DNA of 64,000 nucleotides from Geobacter sp. OR-1 (GCF_000813145.1 NZ_BAZF01000001.1:345835-409834), one strand, 5' to 3'. Positions 27,457-36,156 are shown, numbered from the stretch's first letter. Translations and numbers: made by a program. The notes: a model not told the origin generated them from the sequence alone.

Positions 27457-27966
27457 CTACTTCTTCAACTCATCATGCTGATTTAATCCGGCCAGCTCCA
27501 TTTTACCACTCTGAGAGCGGGCAAACGTCAGGCGATAATCAGTTTTGTAGAGATCGTTCTCAACCCGGTATTGTAAGACATAGCCATTGCCGGGGAGTGT
27601 TCCGACGCTGATTTGCTGCGGATTTTTGAGCACACCCACTCTCTTCCGGGTATCTTGAAATTTTGCGACAAATTGATCCTCACTGCCGATTTGTTTGAAC
27701 CCCGCAGCAGCGTCCCTGTAGAGGGCAGGGAAATCACCTGATTCCAGTAAGGCAAGCACGCGAACAGCTGCTGCTTGGGCATCGGCCTTATCCTGATTCG
27801 AAGCAATCCCTGGTTTAACCTGAACAGTGGCGGGTGCAGTTTGCGCGGCTTTTTCCTGTGGAGAGCCCGTGCTCGTGGCAGGTGCTTCCTGTTTGGACTT
27901 GCAACCGTTTAACGAGAGCATGACAAACAGCAAGACAGCAGTTTTGCTACAGAATATGTTCTTCAT
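27457..27966 (-). CDS. Small lipoprotein of unknown function
   Basis: The 169-residue lipoprotein starts at ATG 27966; GGAG lies seven bases upstream, better placed than for the ATG at 27978. The signal is CSKTAVLLFVMLSLNGCKSK with lipobox SLNGC. A Pro/Ala/Thr/Gln-rich linker (residues 20-60) leads to a compact alpha/beta domain with VRVLALLESGDFPALYRDAA and DTRKRVGVLKNPQQISVGTL. This resembles the NTF2-like DUF4019/DUF3887 group, which is a guess from layout. It lies between the maturation operon and the cytochrome operon and may assist either. Confidence 0.65.
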   Translation of the reverse strand: MKNIFCSKTAVLLFVMLSLNGCKSKQEAPATSTGSPQEKAAQTAPATVQVKPGIASNQDKADAQAAAVRVLALLESGDFPALYRDAAAGFKQIGSEDQFVAKFQDTRKRVGVLKNPQQISVGTLPGNGYVLQYRVENDLYKTDYRLTFARSQSGKMELAGLNQHDELKK

Positions 27967-28130
27967 TTCTAACTCCATAAATCAGGGTGATATAACACTC
28001 ATACCGGGTCGCTATGTCTCAACAGAGCACAAACAAGCCTGTTGAGGCGCTCCGAATAATAACAACAAGGTTTTGCTGCCGTCAACGGTAATAATCGCTG
28101 AAATAGTGAAGGGTAATGCTGGATTTCCTC

Positions 28131-28159
28131 AAAAAAAGACCGGCACCTGGGTGCCGGCC
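28131..28159 (-). terminator. Rho-independent terminator of the porin-cytochrome operon
   Basis: CCGGCACC (28140-28147) pairs with GGTGCCGG (28150-28157), and on the minus strand the stem is followed by C and seven T residues (plus-strand A tract 28131-28137). It lies about 60 bases after the last cytochrome gene, as expected for a strong terminator. Confidence 0.85.
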
Positions 28160-28217
28160 TTCAAAGCATGTTCAGCACTGTGGAGAGGGTGATACCCTCT
28201 CCACATTACGACTAGGA

Positions 28218-30488
28218 TTAGTAAGTTACAGGACGTACAATAGCTTTGACAGGGCCGTGATCGCCCTTGCCTCGTGCGGCGTCGTGGTCTTCGCAGGCGC
28301 CCCAGGTATCGAGCAGTTCTGTTGCTGCTCCACCTGCGCCGGTAACGGAAGGACCGCGCAGAGCAGATGTAGCTGCAGTTGCCCCACCAAGGGTGTAGCA
28401 GCCAGCTCCGGCAGAAGCAGTAGGTGCAACGCTGTGGTTAGCAGCATTGAATACGGTACCGGTAGTCTGGTTCCAGGCCTTCTGCTCCCAGTTGGTGTCG
28501 TTTGATACACCGCCGGTGACGTAAGTGTAGGCAGGACCGGTTGCAGTGTTGACCGGTACTACGGAGCCACCGGTAATGCCACCCAGAGTACCAGGGACGT
28601 GCATGGCGTTACCAAGACCGGGCAGGAAGCGCTGAATCTTGACAGTGTTGCCCATACCGTCGACGTAAGCGCCGCCTTTTACAGAAGCATCAGCAGTCTG
28701 AGTTGTCGTGTTCTGGTTATTGGCGGAACCGTGGATACCGCCGAACGCGTTGCCAATACCGGAGTTGTGGCAGTTGGCGCACTGGATGCCGAAGATGTTG
28801 CCGAAGTCAGGATTCTGCTCGCCGGCGTAAGTAGCTGGTGAGGAGTATTTGCTGATCGGGCCCAAGAAGCGGCTGACGAACTGGGTGCCGTCAGTTGCCG
28901 TGCCTGTTGTGTAGCCGTTGAACGGTATGGTGTTACCGATGCCGTTGCAGCGACCTGCCGAATCATATTCGCCTGCATGTGGCTGGCCGATGGAGCCAGG
29001 AGTGTTGCTGCCGAGACCGGTACCGATATAGATGCTGCCGTACTTGTTGTAGGAGTGGCAGTTGTAGCAGACCAGGAAGGCACCGTTCGGGTTGGTGTAG
29101 GTAACGACATTGTTACTGTCGGTGGTGAATGCGTTCTGGGTATGGCGCTGGTCGGTACCGATGCTGTTACGCAGCAGGTACTCGTTGTTGGAGCCGTGGG
29201 CACCGATTGCTACAGTGTTCAGCTGACCGGCAGCGTTGGTAGCAACGCCTGCTTTCCACTGACCGACGGTGTGGCAGTCGCCGCAATGGAGGGTCGAGTC
29301 GTCGCCCAGTGTTGCAGCGCCGGTACGCGGGGCTGCTTCGCCGCCTGCGTTCTCAAGCGGGGTGTAGAGCTGGTTGAAGTTGCCGGCGTCGAAGATAGTG
29401 GAACGCGTACCCTGCAGAAGTGCCGACGAGTTCTGGGCAAAGGTAGCAGGAGATGCGATCTGGCGTGAGCCGGCTGCCCGGGTACGGCCGGTGTAGCGCG
29501 GGCCTTTTACAGCATGGTGCGAGTTGTTGGATGTGTTGAACTGGCTGCTGGCATCAACAACGGCCGGACGCTGCATCTTGTCGTAACGGTTGGAGATGGT
29601 ATCGCCGAACGGGTTGCTTGCAGAGGCGGTTTTGCCGGCTGCAGGGATCATAATAGCACGGATTGCAGCACTCTGTGGAGAAGTTGCACCGTTGGCATCA
29701 TGGCAGCTCATGCAGTAGTTGTCCATGGTGGTATGGTTCGGAGCGTCCGGGTTCCACTCCATGTCGGCATCGGTATCGGCGTTACGCAGGTGGGTATTGC
29801 CGTTAGCCATGTGATAGGCGGGGTTAACAACAATTGCCCCACCTTCTGCCATACCTTCGAGGTGGCAGGCGGCGCAGTGGGCATCCTGCAGATTGACACC
29901 CGTTACATGGTGTGACCACTTGGAGAATTCGCCGACAACGGCACGTACGCCGTTATTATCGGCTGTGCCAGCTCCATGACGCGGGCCTGTAATCACTGCG
30001 GCATGGCATTCAATGCACTTTTTACCTGTTGCCTTGGCACCGTGAACATCGCCGCGCGGATTGGCCACGGGATCGGTGTGGCATCTGGCGCATTGAGACG
30101 CAAAGCCCTGGGTTTTGGCCAGCGTGAAGAGATCGGTAAGGTCGTTGCCACCGGTATATTTAGGGATGTGACAGGAGATACACCTGTCAGCGGCCAACGG
30201 GTCAGGAAACGGGATCGGACCGGCACCGTTGTGATTGGCTCCGCCGCCATGGCACCCCTGGCATCCAGCGTGTTCACTATTGTGTGCCGAGGGAATAAAT
30301 TGTTCAACAATATTGGCACCTGTTTTCGGATCAAGGGTGGCTACGTGGCAAACCCGGCAAGTGCCTTCCCCAACTTTCGCCACACCCCCGGTATCGCTCC
30401 CTCTGTTGTCCGAACCGCAACCGCTTAAGGCCGCCGCTGACAGCATTAATGCAAGCATTGCTGAATACGTGAAGATTTTTCTACTCAT
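28218..30488 (-). CDS. OmcB-like outer-membrane multihaem cytochrome c lipoprotein
   Basis: A 756-residue lipoprotein: MSRKIFTYSAMLALMLSAAA with lipobox LSGC, then ten CXXCH haem motifs (CRVCH, CQGCH, CISCH, CARCH, CIECH, CAACH, CMSCH, CGDCH, CYNCH, CANCH). Seven lie in the first 265 residues and three between 395 and 575. Long Asn/Thr/Gly-rich stretches connect them. Three unpaired Cys remain (in GRCNG, GCYT, ACEDH). The order porin, octaheme, then large lipoprotein cytochrome matches ombB-omaB-omcB of Geobacter sulfurreducens, where OmcB is the cell-surface electron outlet with twelve haems. AAGGAGG precedes the ATG. It should pass electrons from the porin-embedded octaheme to extracellular metal. 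Confidence 0.88.
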   Translation of the reverse strand: MSRKIFTYSAMLALMLSAAALSGCGSDNRGSDTGGVAKVGEGTCRVCHVATLDPKTGANIVEQFIPSAHNSEHAGCQGCHGGGANHNGAGPIPFPDPLAADRCISCHIPKYTGGNDLTDLFTLAKTQGFASQCARCHTDPVANPRGDVHGAKATGKKCIECHAAVITGPRHGAGTADNNGVRAVVGEFSKWSHHVTGVNLQDAHCAACHLEGMAEGGAIVVNPAYHMANGNTHLRNADTDADMEWNPDAPNHTTMDNYCMSCHDANGATSPQSAAIRAIMIPAAGKTASASNPFGDTISNRYDKMQRPAVVDASSQFNTSNNSHHAVKGPRYTGRTRAAGSRQIASPATFAQNSSALLQGTRSTIFDAGNFNQLYTPLENAGGEAAPRTGAATLGDDSTLHCGDCHTVGQWKAGVATNAAGQLNTVAIGAHGSNNEYLLRNSIGTDQRHTQNAFTTDSNNVVTYTNPNGAFLVCYNCHSYNKYGSIYIGTGLGSNTPGSIGQPHAGEYDSAGRCNGIGNTIPFNGYTTGTATDGTQFVSRFLGPISKYSSPATYAGEQNPDFGNIFGIQCANCHNSGIGNAFGGIHGSANNQNTTTQTADASVKGGAYVDGMGNTVKIQRFLPGLGNAMHVPGTLGGITGGSVVPVNTATGPAYTYVTGGVSNDTNWEQKAWNQTTGTVFNAANHSVAPTASAGAGCYTLGGATAATSALRGPSVTGAGGAATELLDTWGACEDHDAARGKGDHGPVKAIVRPVTY

Positions 30489-30521
30489 TCTGATTCCTCC
30501 TTGCGTTATAGTTTGATTCTA

Positions 30522-31238
30522 TCAATAGGTTCCCGGCAGATGACACTTGCGGCACATCTTGCCGTCGGTCCGTTCCCTGAAATTGCCGGCTTTCCAACTC
30601 TTCGGGTGCGGCCTGACCCCCCCACCGGTTGCGTGGCACTTGACACAAACATCACCTTCCGGGTGGCAGGATGCACACGACTGCAGATTGCGCCGTGCCT
30701 CGGACGCATGCTCGCTTGTGAAAATATAGGCCGATTGGCGCTGAGGTCCACCCGGCACCACGCCGCCGCCGCTCATCAGATGCGACTTGATCCTCATCCC
30801 CCCTACGGGGAATCGGGAGTGGCACTCGTTGCAGTACTTCTGGTCATGACAGCGCTTGCACGACTGCGGGTTGTCCAAGGCCTTGATCGGATGGAGGCTC
30901 ATGAAATCGCTGCGATGGCTCTTGGGTATGTAATTCAGCCGTGCTGCATCTTTTTCGAGACTCGCATCTATTCCGCCGCCGGAGTGGCAGTCAAGACAGA
31001 ACGACTGCTTGTGGCACTGCTCGCAGTTATGGCCTGCGCGGCTTGCCATGGTCCGGTGTTCACGAACCCAGTCCAGTCCATGGTTGGGGGCCACCCCTTC
31101 GCCCTTGTGGCAGTCGTTGCATTCAGTGATCTTCATTTCAGCATATTCGCTGTGTGACTGCTTTTTTTGCGCCACTGCCTGCTGTACGTACAAGACAGAC
31201 AGAACGCCGATGAAAACAAGAAAACAAAACTTCCTCAC
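30522..31238 (-). CDS. OmaB-like periplasmic octahaem cytochrome c
   Basis: A 238-residue exported protein (GTG start, AAGGGGG upstream) with signal FCFLVFIGVLSVLYVQQAVA. It has eight CXXCH motifs: CNDCH, CEQCH, CLDCH, CKRCH, CNECH, CASCH, CVKCH and CRKCH. Numerous extra His (HRTMASRAGH, HRSDFMSLH, SHLMSGGG) can act as distal ligands. Size and haem count match OmaB, which sits inside the partner porin and carries electrons from periplasmic carriers to the surface cytochrome. It lies 15 bases after the porin gene and 33 before the large cytochrome. Confidence 0.88.
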   Translation of the reverse strand: MRKFCFLVFIGVLSVLYVQQAVAQKKQSHSEYAEMKITECNDCHKGEGVAPNHGLDWVREHRTMASRAGHNCEQCHKQSFCLDCHSGGGIDASLEKDAARLNYIPKSHRSDFMSLHPIKALDNPQSCKRCHDQKYCNECHSRFPVGGMRIKSHLMSGGGVVPGGPQRQSAYIFTSEHASEARRNLQSCASCHPEGDVCVKCHATGGGVRPHPKSWKAGNFRERTDGKMCRKCHLPGTY

Positions 31239-31253
31239 AGGTGCACCCCCTTT

Positions 31254-32465
31254 CTAGAAGTCGTAGTCGAACGCCAGACGACCGCTGACATTTTCCTTAA
31301 AATGGACGTTGACATCATTCTGGATTCGACCCGAAACCGCCATATTTTTGGTAATCTTATATTTGCCGCCCAGCCAGTAACGCCGGGCGATCTCATCATT
31401 GGTCAGACTGTCACGCTGGTAAACATCATAATTGATGCCGCCGGAAAGTTCGGCGTCCTTATTCAATTCATACGATACGTCAGCTATGACGCCATCGGCA
31501 TCGCCGTAATAACCCTTGCGTTTGTCATATTCGGCACCCAGTTTCAGGTGCTCAATCGGCCGGACTGCGATCCCTACGTGATAAACATCCGCTGCCGCAC
31601 CTTCATCATACAGCTGGCGGTTGTAGCCGACATTCGCGGAAACCATCTCATTGAAGTTATAATCAACCCGGAATATCCCTTCCTGATAACGGTCTACAGC
31701 AAACACGGAGTAGATGGATGTGTAGTCAAAGGTTGGATAGCTCTGGAACCATTCTGCGGTGAATATCAGGTTGGTCATCGGGAAGTATTTTACACCTGCC
31801 TGAACCTCGTTGAATGACTCGGTCGCCAGGTCGAAGCGGGTATTACCGTAAAGCCTTATGCTGTTGAACAGGTACTGCTTGAAAGCTGCGCCGAGATGAT
31901 CACGGGCGATGTCACCCTGATCCCATTTACGAAACCACGAGAGCTCTAGGTCGGTCTTCTGGAAACCGACCAGGTTGGCTGCAAGTCCCAATGCGGTATT
32001 GCCGCTGTTCCCGAGTTCGCCGGTTTCTCCGAAGATTACGTCTCTTCCGCCCATTACGGTAAAAGCCACCGGGCCTACATTCTTGAGAGTAACCTGGGCG
32101 CCGTCGATGATGGCAGACCCTGCTGCCATGTTTACAAACTGACGGCCCAACCTGAAGTCGATCTTGTCGAAGAGATCACGGTAGTCGCCGTAAAGGTAAT
32201 ACAGCCTTCCGCCCCCCCCTTCTCCGGCATTCAGATCCTGGTTTAACCTGCCGTAACCATAGATGTTGAATTTGCCTTCCTTGTCGATACTGGTAATTCC
32301 CAACCGCAGATACTCCGCAAGTAGAACCTGCCTGCGCTCGAGCAGTTCATTGTTGAAAAACATGAACTGGGTAGAACTTCTGCCGTGAATTTCAGCGCTG
32401 TAGCAGGCAGTTACAGAAACGGCGCCGAGAATCAACGTCAGCAAGAGTTTCCTGATAATCCCCAT
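31254..32465 (-). CDS. OmbB-like outer-membrane porin of the porin-cytochrome conduit
   Basis: A 403-residue beta-barrel protein with a signal peptide (RKLLLTLILGAVSVTACYSA). Alternating polar/aromatic strands run through the whole length (for example FNIYGYGRLNQDLN, LYYLYGDYRDLFDKIDFRLG, GIFRVDYNFNEMVSANVGYN), and the C-terminus LAFDYDF has the terminal Phe expected by the BAM assembly machinery. Length and position first in the operon match OmbB. AGGAGG sits nine bases before the ATG. It would sheath the octahaem cytochrome through the outer membrane. Expression is probably driven from the promoter near 32650. Confidence 0.87.
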   Translation of the reverse strand: MGIIRKLLLTLILGAVSVTACYSAEIHGRSSTQFMFFNNELLERRQVLLAEYLRLGITSIDKEGKFNIYGYGRLNQDLNAGEGGGGRLYYLYGDYRDLFDKIDFRLGRQFVNMAAGSAIIDGAQVTLKNVGPVAFTVMGGRDVIFGETGELGNSGNTALGLAANLVGFQKTDLELSWFRKWDQGDIARDHLGAAFKQYLFNSIRLYGNTRFDLATESFNEVQAGVKYFPMTNLIFTAEWFQSYPTFDYTSIYSVFAVDRYQEGIFRVDYNFNEMVSANVGYNRQLYDEGAAADVYHVGIAVRPIEHLKLGAEYDKRKGYYGDADGVIADVSYELNKDAELSGGINYDVYQRDSLTNDEIARRYWLGGKYKITKNMAVSGRIQNDVNVHFKENVSGRLAFDYDF

Positions 32466-32500
32466 CAGTCGACCTCCTTTCTATTGAATTCATCATCTGC

Positions 32501-32543
32501 GACCATACTACCCCGCTGGAACCACCTCCTGTTCTGTATGGTC
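32501..32543. repeat. Inverted repeat in the leader of the porin-cytochrome operon
   Basis: GACCATAC (32501-32508) and GTATGGTC (32536-32543) are exact inverses separated by 27 bases. The element lies 36 bases before the porin ATG, inside the predicted mRNA leader. It could be a repressor operator or an RNA hairpin close to the ribosome site. Confidence 0.45.
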
Positions 32544-32639
32544 TGATTGCGATTTAGTTCTTATCGGCAGCCAGCTGGCTTTCTACAGGGCAGCGCGAAA
32601 AAAAGTTGTATGAATTAGTAATATTTTATTCCACAGGTT

Positions 32640-32668
32640 GATATACCATTAGGACCCTACAATTTCAA
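32640..32668 (-). promoter_or_regulatory. Possible sigma-70 promoter of the porin-cytochrome operon
   Basis: On the minus strand TTGAAA (32668-32663) and TATATC (32645-32640) are 17 bases apart. Transcription would start near 32633, giving a leader of about 170 bases. Confidence 0.4.
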
Positions 32669-32769
32669 CCAACCGCTAAAATTAATTCATTATTACTTTT
32701 TTGAAATTTTTTAATTGTAGACAACACCCGGAAATCACCGAGGTTTCGTGAGGAATGCTGCAATGCGGG

Positions 32770-33669
32770 CTATAAACGTATCAGGTCTTCATGTTCCTCT
32801 TCATGCGGATTAATATGGATCATCACATCGCCGACATTGGGGAACCGCTCGAAGATGAGCCTTTTGACCTCGGTGGCAATGTCGTGCGACTCTTTGACGG
32901 TCATCTCGGGGTCCATTTCGAGCTTGAGGTCAACGATGAGATACTGGCCGGAGCGACGACCCCGTATTTCGTGGACATGTTCGACTCCGGGAACCGACTC
33001 GGCGATTGCCGTTACCCCTGAAATCAGTTCCTCGGGCGGCTGGCCGTCCATCAGGTCATGCGCTGCGCTTCGGAACGTCTCCCAGCCGATATGAAAGATG
33101 AATAATGCTGTCAGACCGGCAGCGAGCGGGTCCAGCAAGACAATGCCGAAATATGCGCCGCCGACACCGATCAGGGTAGCGACCGATGTGAGGGCGTCTT
33201 TGCGGTGGTCTTTGGCAATTGCCTCGACTGCCGGGCTTTCAAGACGCTTCGACACGGTTCGGGAATACCTGAACAGGGTCTCTTTAATCACGATAGTCGC
33301 AAAGGCGGCAATGACCGCCATCAGCTGCGGTTCGGCATACTCCCGGTTGATGATGGTCGTTACGGCATTGTAAAGGATGCCGCCACCGGTGGCAAAGATC
33401 ACCAGCGCGACCAGGACGGCAGAAATGCTCTCGGCCTTGCCGTGACCATAGGGGTGCTTGTCGTCGAACGGCTTGCGGCCGATCTTGAGTGCGATTATGG
33501 TTGAGAGGATGGCGATGAAGTCGCAGCCGCTCTCGACCCCGTCGGCAAATACCGCTTCCGAGTTGCCGAAATGCCCGGCCAGAAGTTTCATCACCATAAG
33601 GAAGGCGTTTATCCAGAAGCCGACCTTTATTACCCGGTCGGCCCGGGCAAAACGTTCGTCTCTATCCAT
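32770..33669 (-). CDS. Cation diffusion facilitator family metal transporter
   Basis: A 299-residue protein with six helices and a C-terminal cytoplasmic domain (from about residue 205, GVTAIAESVPGVEHVHEIRG). FDDKHPYGHGKAE after helix 2 is the family signature. The transport-site residues look like E46xxxD50 in helix 2 (FADGVESGCD) and D154xxxD158 in helix 5 (AKDHRKDAL), all acidic where many Zn transporters have His. CDF proteins exchange divalent metal for protons across the inner membrane; acidic sites are reported for Mn/Fe-type members, so Zn specificity should not be assumed. The start overlaps the recJ stop by one base, so they may be co-translated. Confidence 0.85.
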   Translation of the reverse strand: MDRDERFARADRVIKVGFWINAFLMVMKLLAGHFGNSEAVFADGVESGCDFIAILSTIIALKIGRKPFDDKHPYGHGKAESISAVLVALVIFATGGGILYNAVTTIINREYAEPQLMAVIAAFATIVIKETLFRYSRTVSKRLESPAVEAIAKDHRKDALTSVATLIGVGGAYFGIVLLDPLAAGLTALFIFHIGWETFRSAAHDLMDGQPPEELISGVTAIAESVPGVEHVHEIRGRRSGQYLIVDLKLEMDPEMTVKESHDIATEVKRLIFERFPNVGDVMIHINPHEEEHEDLIRL

Positions 33670-35384
33670 TACCCGCTCTCCCTGAAATCCTTAAGCCGAA
33701 GCTGCAGACAGGTCCTGCCGTTCCAGACATTCACCTGCAGCTGGGCAGCAATGTCCAGACGTTCCGGCACGCTTCGGCCGGCCATGCCGAAACCAACCGC
33801 ATCAATGCGCTGCCCGGCTACTTCGAGAACCAGCTTGAGGTGCGAGCCTTTTAAAACCTTTGTCGCAGATACCCGCAAGTCCCGGAGCAGAAAAAGCGGC
33901 TCAGGATTCCCCATCCCGAAAGGATATAGCGCCGCAAGGCTCTGCGCCAGGTCGAGCGTCAAATCCTCCGGAGCAAGCACGGCGTCAATCAGAAGCTCCG
34001 GGACCAGGTCATCCTCGGATAGCTCGCCTGCCGCCACCTGATCGAATCTTTCAACGAATGACGACAGGGTCGACTCGTCTATGGATAACCCGGCAGCCTG
34101 ACGGTGACCTCCAAATTTTACCAGATGATCGGCAGATGCGTGCAGCGCCCGGTAAAGATGGAAACCGGGGATGCTGCGCCCCGAACCACGGCCGACACCC
34201 TCCTGCAATGCAATCAGGATGGTGGGGCGATGATAGAGATCGACGATGCGTGACGCAACAATGCCGATGACCCCGGGATGCCACTCTTCCGAGGCAAGCA
34301 CGATACTGCTCCGTGATGACATCCCGGAAGAGTCGCCGATCATTGCAACGGCGCTCCTAAGGATCTCCTTCTCTATTGCCTGGCGCTCTGAATTGCCGGC
34401 ATCCAGTTCCGCAGCTATCCGCCGGGCAGCGTGGATATCGTCGGAGAGCAGGAGCTCGACGCCGAGAGCGGCATCTTCCAGCCGTCCCGCGGCATTCAGG
34501 CGCGGCGCAAGCCGAAACCCTACCGAACTGCAGCTGACCTCTCCCGCTACGGCTGAAACCTCTTTGAGCGCAATGATTCCGGCGCGTGTCGAAGTTTCAA
34601 TGGCCTTAAGTCCAAACCTGGCCAGAGTCCGGTTCTCGTCCTGGAGCGAAACAACGTCGGCGATGGTGCCGAGAGCGACGAGATCGAAGTATTCACGCAG
34701 ATCCGGTTCCGGGGAGTCCTTGAATGCGCCATCTTCACGAAGCCGCCGGCGCAGCGCCATCAGCAGGTTGAAGGCGACACCTACTCCGGCAATCCCTTTG
34801 AAAGGGAAGCTGCAGTCAGGCCGTTGCGGGTTTATTACCGCATAGGCTTCCGGCAGGGCATCACCGGGAGTGTGGTGATCGGTAATTATCAGGTCAATCC
34901 CGAGTGTCGCAGCCAGCCGCGCCTCATCCACGGCGGTCGTCCCGCAATCAACGGAAACCACGACTTTTGCCCCATGGGAAGCGACAAAGGAAATGCCGTC
35001 GCAGGAAAGACCGTAGCCCTCCTCGAGTCTGCGAGGGATATGATAGAAGCATGAGATGCCGGCTGCGCGGAAAAACGAGATCAGAAGAGCGACCGAGGTT
35101 ATGCCGTCGACATCGTAGTCACCGTAGACGCAGACCGGATCGCCGTTGCTGCGGGCAGCGACAAGCCTCTCTACGGCCCGGTCCATGCCGGCCAGCAACA
35201 TCGGCTCATGCAGTGCTGACAAAGACGGGGAAAGATATGCCGTTGCCGACTCGGAACTTGTGATTCCCCGATTGACCAGTACCCTGGCAATGTACGGAGA
35301 AAGGGATTTCTCCCGGACCAGAAGCCCGATTGCGTCTTCATCGGCTGTCCTTATTGTCCATCGTTTCTTCGTAACCGGCTGCAC
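33669..35384 (-). CDS. recJ: Single-stranded-DNA-specific exonuclease RecJ
   Basis: The 571-residue protein is started at GTG 35384, with GAGG 5 bases before it. The frame extends to 35435, but those 17 codons are the upstream rho-independent terminator and should not be translated. DHH-family motifs are complete: CVYGDYDVDGITSVALL, VVSVDCGTTAVDEARL and LIITDHHTPGDALPEAYAVI. The DHHA1 end KFGGHRQAAGLSIDE follows the ssDNA-binding GRGSGRSIPGFHLYRAL region. RecJ degrades ssDNA 5'-3' in recombination and mismatch repair. It is followed directly by the CDF gene. Confidence 0.93.
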   Translation of the reverse strand: MQPVTKKRWTIRTADEDAIGLLVREKSLSPYIARVLVNRGITSSESATAYLSPSLSALHEPMLLAGMDRAVERLVAARSNGDPVCVYGDYDVDGITSVALLISFFRAAGISCFYHIPRRLEEGYGLSCDGISFVASHGAKVVVSVDCGTTAVDEARLAATLGIDLIITDHHTPGDALPEAYAVINPQRPDCSFPFKGIAGVGVAFNLLMALRRRLREDGAFKDSPEPDLREYFDLVALGTIADVVSLQDENRTLARFGLKAIETSTRAGIIALKEVSAVAGEVSCSSVGFRLAPRLNAAGRLEDAALGVELLLSDDIHAARRIAAELDAGNSERQAIEKEILRSAVAMIGDSSGMSSRSSIVLASEEWHPGVIGIVASRIVDLYHRPTILIALQEGVGRGSGRSIPGFHLYRALHASADHLVKFGGHRQAAGLSIDESTLSSFVERFDQVAAGELSEDDLVPELLIDAVLAPEDLTLDLAQSLAALYPFGMGNPEPLFLLRDLRVSATKVLKGSHLKLVLEVAGQRIDAVGFGMAGRSVPERLDIAAQLQVNVWNGRTCLQLRLKDFRESG

Positions 35385-35394
35385 AATAACCTCG

Positions 35395-35424
35395 AAAAAG
35401 AAACCCCGCTCAAGCGGGGTTTCT
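35395..35424 (-). terminator. Rho-independent terminator after the secDF-TPR operon
   Basis: An 11-base stem (35399-35409 with 35414-35424, loop TCAA) is followed on the minus strand by five T residues (plus A tract 35395-35399). It ends the yajC-secD-secF-TPR transcript and lies only 10 bases before the recJ start codon, so recJ either uses readthrough or a promoter overlapping this element. Confidence 0.85.
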
Positions 35425-35558
35425 CTACTAGTCAATATTCAACGGAACAACGAAAAGCTGGAGTCAATGCATACAAAAACCGGACATGGGCCGCGGTCAA
35501 CACATCGCAAGACCAATGCCTTGTAGATAATACAGCATTGCGAGCTATTGAAACGCTA

Positions 35559-36140
35559 TCATTTCATCCCTTGCGACATCCCCTGCGGATTTGACTTGAG
35601 CTGTTCCATCATCCCTTTGACCTGCTGTGCCGTGGGGCTGGTGGAATCAATGGACAGGAACTTGTTCCATGCGGCAAGCGCCTTATCGGCCTGCTTCAGA
35701 TCCGTGGCGTAGACAACACCGATATTCAACAGGCTCTGAGAATGCCGTGGATCGATCTGGTTCGCCTTTTCGAAGTTGGCGAGTGCCTTGTCATACCATC
35801 CCATCTTCCGGTACATGATCCCCTGGTCGGTCAGGATGTTGGGGTCTTTGGGATCGAGTTCCAGGGCCTTACCATAGGCAGTGATCGCCTTCTGGGCCTG
35901 GTCGGTGTCGAAATAATCGTTGCCGAGCTGAACCCATGCCTGGCGATTGGTCGGTTCTTTGGCGACCAGTTTTTCCGCCTCGGCTATCCGGGCCTGATAA
36001 TCCGTGGGGCTTCCCGAACCCATCGGAATCGAGGACTGGGTCTGTTGGGCCTTTTCCGACTTGTTTGTGAAAATCATGTACCCGATGAGAAGTCCGGCGA
36101 TAAGTGCAACTGCTGCTACAAGAATCTGTTCCTTGTTCAA
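35559..36140 (-). CDS. Membrane-anchored TPR protein next to secDF
   Basis: A 193-residue protein with one N-terminal helix (ILVAAVALIAGLLIGYMIFT), a polar linker, and three or four TPR units from about residue 55 to 175: AWVQLGNDYFDTDQAQKAIT, then ILTDQGIMYRKMGWYDKALA, then SLLNIGVVYATDLKQADKAL. The C-terminal tail is Met/Gln-rich. It lies 17 bases after secF and before the operon terminator. It may be a periplasmic scaffold; nothing shows a direct link with the translocon beyond position. Confidence 0.75.
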   Translation of the reverse strand: MNKEQILVAAVALIAGLLIGYMIFTNKSEKAQQTQSSIPMGSGSPTDYQARIAEAEKLVAKEPTNRQAWVQLGNDYFDTDQAQKAITAYGKALELDPKDPNILTDQGIMYRKMGWYDKALANFEKANQIDPRHSQSLLNIGVVYATDLKQADKALAAWNKFLSIDSTSPTAQQVKGMMEQLKSNPQGMSQGMK

Positions 36141-36156
36141 AGTTATATCCTCCCTT

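Larger units (their letters stand above)
32466..32769. other. Intergenic region upstream of the porin-cytochrome operon
   Basis: These 304 bases hold no credible gene. The half nearest the CDF gene is AT-rich (for example 32690-32720). The other half contains the predicted promoter, an 8-base inverted repeat in the leader and the ribosome site. No riboswitch I can recognise is present. Confidence 0.6.

Noticed and set aside
28977..29468. Long frames opposite and alongside the large cytochrome gene
   Set aside because: Low-complexity Ala/Thr/Val translations caused by the repetitive codon use of the cytochrome; the haem motifs fix the real frame.
35385..35435. Longer N-terminus for RecJ
   Set aside because: Those codons are the upstream rho-independent terminator; the GTG at 35384 has a good ribosome site and gives the usual length.
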